The notes under the pieces were generated by a model. It made no database searches. It was not told the DNA's origin and saw only the letters and a program-made list of their open reading frames with translations. DNA of 64,000 nt, taken from contig NZ_CP040018.1 of the NCBI RefSeq assembly GCF_005280255.1, positions 248,001-312,000 of the forward strand, in the 5' to 3' direction. The position numbers and the translations under genes are program-made. Origin of the DNA: Arthrobacter sp. 24S4-2. GTDB lineage: Bacteria > Actinomycetota > Actinomycetes > Actinomycetales > Micrococcaceae. Of the stretch, positions 59,066 through 64,000 are shown piece by piece. Within the stretch, counting starts at the first letter, position 1. The number at the start of each line of letters is the position of its first letter.

Positions 59066-60532
59066 ATGAACCCCCTGATCAATTCGTTGATGGTGCGGGC
59101 GGCTGACGCCCCCGTCATCAAGCCGGCCGTGGAGCTGGGTACTCCGCTGCTGCTGACCATCGCCGCCGCCGGCGTTGCGCTCCTGCTGGTCATGATCATC
59201 CGTTTCAAGGTCCAGGCTTTCGTGGCGCTTCTAACGGTCAGCATCCTGGTGGCCGTGGCGGCCCAGATCCCGCTCAAGGACGTCTTCACCGTGGTTTCCA
59301 ACGGCGTTGGCAGCACCATGGGCAAGGTCGCCCTGCTGATCGCCCTCGGCGCCATCCTCGGCCGGATGATCGAAGTCTCCGGCGGCGTCCAGTCCCTCGC
59401 CGACCACTTCACCGCCAAACTCGGCGCCAAACGCGTGGCCGTCGCCCTCACCGCTGTCGGGTTCCTCGTCGCGATTCCGGTGTTCTTCGAGGTGGGCATC
59501 ATCGTGCTCGTCCCCATCGTCTACGCCTTCTCCAAGATCGCCAACGTCCATCCGGTCAAGTTCGGCCTGCCCATGGCCGGCATCATGCTTGCCATCCACG
59601 TGGCCGTGCCGCCGCACCCCGGAATCGTTGCCGGCGCCGGCGTGTTTGGCGCCGATATCGGACTGATCGCCCTGATCTCGCTGACCATCTGCGTGCCGCT
59701 CGGCTTCCTGTCCTACTGGGTCGCATCGATCATGAACCGCAAGGACTATGAGCTGCTGCCCGCCGTGAAGGCCCAGGTGGAGGAATTCGGTTCCGCTTCG
59801 CTGGTGCACGTGGGCCACGACGGCCCCGGAGCCCACGCAGTCGCGCCGCCGCGTCCCGGCCTGATCATCTTCCTCATCGCCGCCCCGATCTCCCAGATCC
59901 TGCTTGGCACCGTCGGGACGCTGGCAATCAGCAAGGACAGCGCCTGGTACGGAGTGGCGGCGTTCGTCGGCAACCCGTTCTTCGCCCTCCTGGTGGCCGT
60001 TGCGCTCTCGTTCTTCCTCCTGGCCGTCCGCCGGCAGTGGTCGCTCAAGGAAACCGGGGAAATCTTCGAAGGTGCACTGCCGCCCATCGCCTCCATCCTG
60101 ATGGTCGTCGCGGCCGGCGGCGTCTTCGGCGGCGTCCTGCAGGTCTCGGGCATCGGCAAGGCGCTGTCCGAAACCCTTGACACGCTTGGTGTGCCGCTGC
60201 TGCTGCTCGCCTTCATCATCTCGCTCGCCCTCCGTGCCGCCCAGGGTTCGGCCACCGTGGCCATCGTGACCACCGCCGGTCTGCTCTCCTCCGCTGTCAG
60301 CGGCGGCGGCTACACGCCGGCGCAGATCGCCGTGATCGTCATCGCCATCGGCTTCGGTTCCCTGGGCCTCTCCCATGTGACCGACGCTGGCTTCTGGGTG
60401 GTGGTGCGCTACTACGGCCTCACGGTCGCGGACGGCCTCCGCACCTGGACCGTGCTCACCACCGTCCTTGGCCTGGCCGGCTTCGCCCTGACCTTCGTGG
60501 CCTGGATCCTGGTGGGAGGCCTGAGCGCCTGA
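59066..60532 (+). CDS. GntP family gluconate/sugar-acid permease
   Basis: A 488-residue membrane symporter with about 12-14 helices: LLLTIAAAGVALLLVMIIRFKVQAFVALL, GSTMGKVALLIALGAILGRMIEVSGGVQSLADHF, the GntP block FFEVGIIVLVPIVYAF with AIHVAVPPHPGIVAGAGVFG, and RAAQGSATVAIVTTAG near the C-terminus. These are the standard family signatures (proton-coupled gluconate/idonate uptake). In this operon it should bring in a four-carbon sugar acid such as threonate. ATG 59066 follows AAAGGAGACAATCCCCA; stop overlaps the aldolase start (TGATG). Confidence 0.94.
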   Translation: MNPLINSLMVRAADAPVIKPAVELGTPLLLTIAAAGVALLLVMIIRFKVQAFVALLTVSILVAVAAQIPLKDVFTVVSNGVGSTMGKVALLIALGAILGRMIEVSGGVQSLADHFTAKLGAKRVAVALTAVGFLVAIPVFFEVGIIVLVPIVYAFSKIANVHPVKFGLPMAGIMLAIHVAVPPHPGIVAGAGVFGADIGLIALISLTICVPLGFLSYWVASIMNRKDYELLPAVKAQVEEFGSASLVHVGHDGPGAHAVAPPRPGLIIFLIAAPISQILLGTVGTLAISKDSAWYGVAAFVGNPFFALLVAVALSFFLLAVRRQWSLKETGEIFEGALPPIASILMVVAAGGVFGGVLQVSGIGKALSETLDTLGVPLLLLAFIISLALRAAQGSATVAIVTTAGLLSSAVSGGGYTPAQIAVIVIAIGFGSLGLSHVTDAGFWVVVRYYGLTVADGLRTWTVLTTVLGLAGFALTFVAWILVGGLSA

Positions 60533-61452
60533 TGCGTGCCCGACTCGATCACCTGGTAGTTTCGGCCCTCCAGCAGGGCTCAGCCGTCCCGGCCTTCACC
60601 TGTTATGACTTCACCACCGCCCTGGCCGTGGTGGATGCGGCGGAAGAGGCCGGCCGCGGAGCCATCCTGCTGGTGGCGCCCAAGACAGCGGCCACCCCCA
60701 ACGGGCTGCGCCTCATTACGGCACTGCGCGGGCTGGCCGATACTGCCGCCGTTCCCATTGCAGTGCAGCTGGACCACGCCTCCGACCTCCAATTGATAGC
60801 CGACGCCGTCGCGGCGGGGGCGGACTCGGTCCTCGCGGACGGTTCGGCCCGGCCGTACGAGGAAAACATCTCGCTGGTCCGCGAAGCGCGCGCCGTGCTG
60901 GACGCGCAAGGGCACACCGACGTCGTGATTGAAGCGGAACTGGGCGGCCTGGCCGGTGACGAGGACCGCGCGTTCGGCGCGGGCGCCGAAGGATCTTCGC
61001 CCGCGGACACAGACACGGACACAGGCGCGGACACGGGCACAGGCACAGGCGCCCGCACCGCCGGGCTGACCGACTCCGCCCAGGTGGAGGACTTCGTTGC
61101 CCGCACCGGCGCGCAGCTTCTTGCCGTGGCTGTGGGCAACGTGCATGGCAAGTACAAGGGGGAGCCGCAGCTGCGGTGGGACGCGCTGCAGGACATCGCC
61201 GTGCGCACCCACATTCCGCTGGTGCTGCACGGCGCCTCGGGCATCCCGGCCGGGGAACTGGTGAAGGCCGCGTCCATGAATGTGGGCAAGGTGAACTTCA
61301 ACACCGAACTCCGCACCGGGGTGCTGGCCACGCTCGAAGGCCACACCCCCGCGCACCGGGCCGACGGCGAGAACCTCCGGGGCCTGCTGCTGAAGTGGAA
61401 CGCGTCGGCGAAGACTTTCGCGGCTGGCGCTTTGGCGATGCTCACCCGGTAA
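60532..61452 (+). CDS. class II (GatY/KbaY-type) ketose-bisphosphate aldolase-like protein
   Basis: A 306-residue class II aldolase. Zinc ligands and catalytic residues: VQLDHASDLQLI (Asp, His), VIEAELGGLAGDED (Glu), VGNVHGKYKGEPQLRWD (His), LVLHGASGIPAGEL (His), GKVNFNTELR (Asn). A GxGTGTG-type insert (DTDTDTGADTGTGTGARTAG) lies between Glu and the second His in place of the usual short loop. The operon suggests it cleaves the phosphorylated, oxidised four-carbon acid made by the kinase and LtnD, rather than a hexose bisphosphate. Start ATG overlaps the permease stop. Confidence 0.9.
   Translation: MRARLDHLVVSALQQGSAVPAFTCYDFTTALAVVDAAEEAGRGAILLVAPKTAATPNGLRLITALRGLADTAAVPIAVQLDHASDLQLIADAVAAGADSVLADGSARPYEENISLVREARAVLDAQGHTDVVIEAELGGLAGDEDRAFGAGAEGSSPADTDTDTGADTGTGTGARTAGLTDSAQVEDFVARTGAQLLAVAVGNVHGKYKGEPQLRWDALQDIAVRTHIPLVLHGASGIPAGELVKAASMNVGKVNFNTELRTGVLATLEGHTPAHRADGENLRGLLLKWNASAKTFAAGALAMLTR
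61006..61053 (+). repeat. hexanucleotide-repeat tract inside the aldolase gene
   Basis: Forty-eight bases of degenerate GACAC(A/G)/GGCAC(A/G) units encode (Asp/Gly-Thr)-alternating residues 159-174. It stays in frame and lies in a surface loop before the second zinc His. Confidence 0.8.
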
Positions 61453-61503
61453 GGGAAAAGCCAAACCGCAAAAAACCCGGACGGGGAAGGCTAGGATCGA
61501 GCC

Positions 61504-61896
61504 ATGATCCCGGCCTCCCTCGTTTTCGCGTTAATCGCTGCCCTGCTGCATGCCTACATCTTCACCATGGAGTCCGTCACGTGGACCCGCCCGGCCACGT
61601 GGAAACGCTTCGGCGTTGCCTCGCAGGCCGACGCGGAGACCACCCGTCCGATGGCCTATAACCAGGGCTTCTACAACCTGTTCCTGGCCGTCGGTGCGCT
61701 GACCGGGATCGGCGCGGTCCTCCTGGGCCAGCCGGTGGTGGGTTGGACCCTCATCTTCAGCGGCTGCGGCTCCATGCTGCTCGCGGCTACCGTGCTCGCG
61801 CTGACCGGACGGAAGTACCTCCGCGCGGCCGCGACGCAAGGCACGACGCCGCTGCTCGCCGTCGTGCTGGGCCTCCTCGCGCTGCTGCCCGCCTGA
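61504..61896 (+). CDS. DUF1304 family membrane protein
   Basis: A 130-residue protein with four hydrophobic segments and the DUF1304 signature LIAALLHAYIFTMESVTWTRP (His and Glu in the first helix), TRPMAYNQGFYNLFLAVGAL and SGCGSMLLAATVLALTG. Family function unknown; a transport or quinone-related role has been guessed elsewhere but nothing here supports it. The ATG follows GGATCGAGCC. A 13-bp-stem hairpin lies just beyond the stop. Confidence 0.92.
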   Translation: MIPASLVFALIAALLHAYIFTMESVTWTRPATWKRFGVASQADAETTRPMAYNQGFYNLFLAVGALTGIGAVLLGQPVVGWTLIFSGCGSMLLAATVLALTGRKYLRAAATQGTTPLLAVVLGLLALLPA

Positions 61897-61901
61897 CGCT
61901 G

Positions 61902-61931
61902 AACCACCGCGGCGCGGCCGCCGCGGTGGTT
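61902..61931 (+). terminator. 13-bp-stem terminator after the DUF1304 gene
   Basis: AACCACCGCGGCG (61902-61914) pairs perfectly with CGCCGCGGTGGTT (61919-61931) around CGGC, 5 bp after the stop codon and followed by GTGGCCCTT. Confidence 0.75.
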
Positions 61932-62003
61932 GTGGCCCTTGACGGAATCCCGGCGGACAATGGAAAGTAGGCAGAGGATCGTTCCGTATCCGTAGGGAGC
62001 GCA

Positions 62004-63371
62004 ATGGGTGTTCCGCAGCAGAAACGGCCGCCCCGGCAGGCAAGCGCGGTGCAGAACGTGCGGGCACCGGAACGCGACCCCGTCATCGACCTTGCCCGCT
62101 TCTTCTGCCTGGCCCTCGTAGTTGTGGGCCACACCATGATGGTCAGTCCGGTGCTCCACGCTGACGGCACAGTGACCACCGAGAACACCCTCGCGCTGCA
62201 GGACTGGTTCGAGCCGATCATCTGGATCTTTATGGTGATGCCGCTCTTTTTCGTGGCCGGCGGCATCACCGGGCTGCAGTCCTGGCGGCGGCTCCGGGCG
62301 AGCGGAGGCAGCGGTTTTGAGTTCGCCCAGGCCAGGCTGCTGCGCCTCGTCCGCCCGGCGGCCGCACTCTTAGCAGTCATGTTCGCAGGGCTGTGGGCGG
62401 CGCGGCTCCTCGGTGTGGAACCGCAGGTGGTGGAGCTCATTGTCACCGGCGCCGGGATGCCGCTCTGGTTCCTGGCCGCGTATCTGGCTGCCCAGCTGAA
62501 CATCCCCGTGCTGGCGGCTCTCCACCACCGCGCACCGTGGCTGACGCTCGCCGGCCTCACCGCGCTGGTGGTGGCCGTGGACTGCCTACGCGGTGCCCTG
62601 CCGCTCCTGGCCTATGCCAATATCCTGTTCCTGTGGTGCGCCGTCCAGCAGCTGGGATTCATCCTGGCGGACGCGGCGCCCGGCAGCCTGGGAGCCTCGC
62701 GCCTGGTCGGTATCATCGTCGCGAGCAATCTCCTGCTGGGCTTGGTCACGGGGCTGGGGCTTTACCGCGGCAACATGCTGGTGAACCTGAATCCGCCCAA
62801 TTTCTGTCTTCTGCTCCTCGGGGTTGCCCAGGCCGCGGCGCTGCAGCTCTCCCGGCCGCTGCTCGTCACGGCGGCCGCGGCAAAATGGGTGCGCGCCGTG
62901 GTGGGACTCGCGGGGCGGCGGGCCATGACCGTCTACCTGTGGCATTTGCCGCTGCTGGCAACGATGTCCGGCCTGGTTCTCCTCAGCGACCTCCCCAAAC
63001 CGTCGGCCGGCACGGCGGCCTGGTGGTGGTCGCGGCCGCTCGTCCTGCTCTGCGTCGTTTCACTCCTCCTGCCGGTATTGGCACTGTTCGGACGGCTGGA
63101 GGAGCGTCCGACGGCGTCTGCGCACTCCCGGCGGCGGCCCGCTGCCGCGGTGCTGACCGCCGTCGTCGTTGTGTTTGTCCCGGTGGCTGACGCGGCGTTC
63201 AACGGTCTGACGCTTGCGCTGCTGGGCGGGGGAGCCGCCTGCTTTGCCCTGGCGGTCCTTCTCCTTGGCCGGATGCCGGTGCGGGCGCTGCCTGCCCCTG
63301 CCGACGCCGCGCCGGGGGACTCCGGCGGACCATTGCCACAGGCTCCTTTAAGTGCCAATGTCGAACCATGA
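62004..63371 (+). CDS. acyltransferase 3 family membrane protein
   Basis: A 455-residue polytopic protein with about ten membrane helices. The opening RDPVIDLARFFCLALVVVGHTMMV carries the catalytic-type His of acyltransferase 3 (usually R-x10-H). FEPIIWIFMVMPLFFVAGGITGLQSWRRLR and LRLVRPAAALLAVMFAG are the next family blocks; MTVYLWHLPLLATMSG is the classic last-third WH motif. Members transfer acyl groups onto exported sugars, peptides or lipids. The Arg/Pro-rich C-terminal tail is hydrophilic. Stop overlaps the next start (ATGA). Confidence 0.9.
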   Translation: MGVPQQKRPPRQASAVQNVRAPERDPVIDLARFFCLALVVVGHTMMVSPVLHADGTVTTENTLALQDWFEPIIWIFMVMPLFFVAGGITGLQSWRRLRASGGSGFEFAQARLLRLVRPAAALLAVMFAGLWAARLLGVEPQVVELIVTGAGMPLWFLAAYLAAQLNIPVLAALHHRAPWLTLAGLTALVVAVDCLRGALPLLAYANILFLWCAVQQLGFILADAAPGSLGASRLVGIIVASNLLLGLVTGLGLYRGNMLVNLNPPNFCLLLLGVAQAAALQLSRPLLVTAAAAKWVRAVVGLAGRRAMTVYLWHLPLLATMSGLVLLSDLPKPSAGTAAWWWSRPLVLLCVVSLLLPVLALFGRLEERPTASAHSRRRPAAAVLTAVVVVFVPVADAAFNGLTLALLGGGAACFALAVLLLGRMPVRALPAPADAAPGDSGGPLPQAPLSANVEP

Positions 63372-63727
63372 CGGAGAACACGGTATCAACTGAAGACACG
63401 TTCAGCCCGGACGTAACCACTGTCCGGAATGATGCCCTTCATCGCTACGAACTGCGTGTGGGCGGGAAGCTGGCCGTTCAGTCGAGGTTCATGGACAGGC
63501 CGGGGCACGTGGACTTCATCCACACCGACACGGCGGAGGATTTCAAAGGCCAGGGGCTGGCAAAGGTGCTGGCGCATTTCGCCCTGGACGATGTGGTGTC
63601 TTCAGGGAAGCGGATCATTCCGCATTGCCCTTTCATCTACGCCTACCTGAAGAAGCACGACGACGCGTACGAGCAGTTCATCGACTGGCCCGAACAGCCG
63701 CCCACGGACGACATCACAGCCTCGTAG
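63368..63727 (+). CDS. GNAT-family N-acetyltransferase (YidJ/Gcn5-like small type)
   Basis: A 119-residue GNAT protein. Visible: HRYELRVGGKLAVQSRF (first strands), VDFIHTDTAEDFKGQGLAKVL with the acetyl-CoA pyrophosphate loop Q/R-x-x-G-x-G/A (here FKGQGLA), and the closing ISxGKRIIPHCPFIYAYLKKH (PHCPFxxxYxxxH, a mark of the small YjdJ-type subfamily). The acceptor substrate is unknown. Coupled to the acyltransferase gene by ATGA overlap. Confidence 0.88.
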   Translation: MTENTVSTEDTFSPDVTTVRNDALHRYELRVGGKLAVQSRFMDRPGHVDFIHTDTAEDFKGQGLAKVLAHFALDDVVSSGKRIIPHCPFIYAYLKKHDDAYEQFIDWPEQPPTDDITAS

Positions 63728-63747
63728 GGCTGGCCTGAAGCTCCTGG

Positions 63748-64000
63748 CTAGTCGTCGAAGTGCGTTGCCGGCGCCTGGGCGGCGAACGACGCCAGCAGCT
63801 TTTCTGCAACGTCCCTCAGTTTCTGGTTCCGGCCGCTGGACGCCTTGGTGAGGATGACCATCGCTTCCGCCTGCGAGCACCGGTTCTGGCCCATGATGAT
63901 GCCGGCGGCGAGGTCGATGGCGGTCCTGGATTCCATGGCGGACCGCAGGTCGTCGGCAAGCTGCTGCCGCGTGCCGATCCGCACGGCCAGCCGGAGCGAC
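63748..64000 (-). CDS. ANTAR-domain regulator, 5' end outside window (partial)
   Basis: The visible 84 codons form a C-terminal ANTAR domain, which binds paired hexaloop RNA hairpins to prevent termination: RIGTRQQLADDLRSAMESRTAIDLAAGIIMGQNRCSQAEAMVIL, with the usual R-x-x-I-D-x-A-x-G-I-x-M helix and C-S-Q-x-E-A. The frame stays open to the window edge, so the sensory N-terminal part (commonly GAF) is cut off. The tail AFAAQAPATHFDD is past the domain. Confidence 0.88.
   Translation of the reverse strand, partial: SLRLAVRIGTRQQLADDLRSAMESRTAIDLAAGIIMGQNRCSQAEAMVILTKASSGRNQKLRDVAEKLLASFAAQAPATHFDD

Overview
The window is chromosomal DNA from a high-GC actinobacterium, most likely the Arthrobacter/Pseudarthrobacter group (Micrococcaceae). 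The evidence is GC-rich third positions, many ATGA/GTGA start-stop overlaps, GTG/TTG starts, a DUF4193 zinc-ribbon protein, a DUF222/HNH (13E12-type) protein, a complete actinobacterial ureABCEFGD cluster followed by a nickel permease, and many small scavenging operons. I saw no rRNA, tRNA, CRISPR array, prophage or intact insertion sequence. The genus call is inference from gene content.

Layout. 1-2.3 kb: SRPBCC and YCII proteins, an SRPBCC remnant and a decayed GH27 alpha-galactosidase. 2.3-8.4 kb (minus): an ABC importer operon (binding lipoprotein, ATPase, frameshifted two-domain permease) with a glycerophosphodiester phosphodiesterase and a LacI regulator; two matching operator-like palindromes lie upstream. 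8.4-10.8 kb: MgtC pseudogene, degenerate DNA, DedA and DUF4193 proteins. 11-17.2 kb: urease structural and accessory genes plus nickel uptake. 17.2-23.5 kb: HhH-GPD protein, frameshifted FAD/Rieske oxidoreductase, a deletion junction joining truncated tetR and amino-acid permease genes, a deleted amidohydrolase, MepB and VOC proteins. 24-31 kb: class III aminotransferase, DUF222/HNH protein, then cupin, carboxymuconolactone-decarboxylase-like protein and two alcohol dehydrogenases. 31-38.5 kb: secreted GH13 amylase, an N5-glutamine methyltransferase, and a debranching enzyme fused in frame to a GT4 glycosyltransferase. 38.7-44.9 kb: stress/membrane proteins, three aldo/keto reductases, a reductase ending in a 30-bp minisatellite, and a divergent MmyB-type regulator. 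45-53.5 kb: aminotransferase-RraA unit, LysR regulator and a divergent PxpABC-like set with MFS transporter and SDR. 53.6-55.6 kb: small Cys/Trp protein, dodecin, SGNH hydrolase, CstR-like regulator. 55.6-61.5 kb: a GntR-controlled four-carbon sugar-acid operon (DUF1537 kinase, LtnD-type dehydrogenase, GntP permease, class II aldolase). 61.5-64 kb: DUF1304, acyltransferase, GNAT and a partial ANTAR protein.

Three things stand out. First, a 37-bp element upstream of both the aminotransferase/RraA unit and the pxp-like operon suggests one LysR-controlled regulon, and its PxpA/PxpB homologues have changed the family's signature motifs, so the substrate may not be 5-oxoproline. Second, several perfect or near-perfect palindromes pair each local regulator with a neighbouring operon. 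Third, the window carries an unusual number of broken genes (at least seven with frameshifts or internal deletions), which is either recent gene decay or a sequence/assembly-quality problem.
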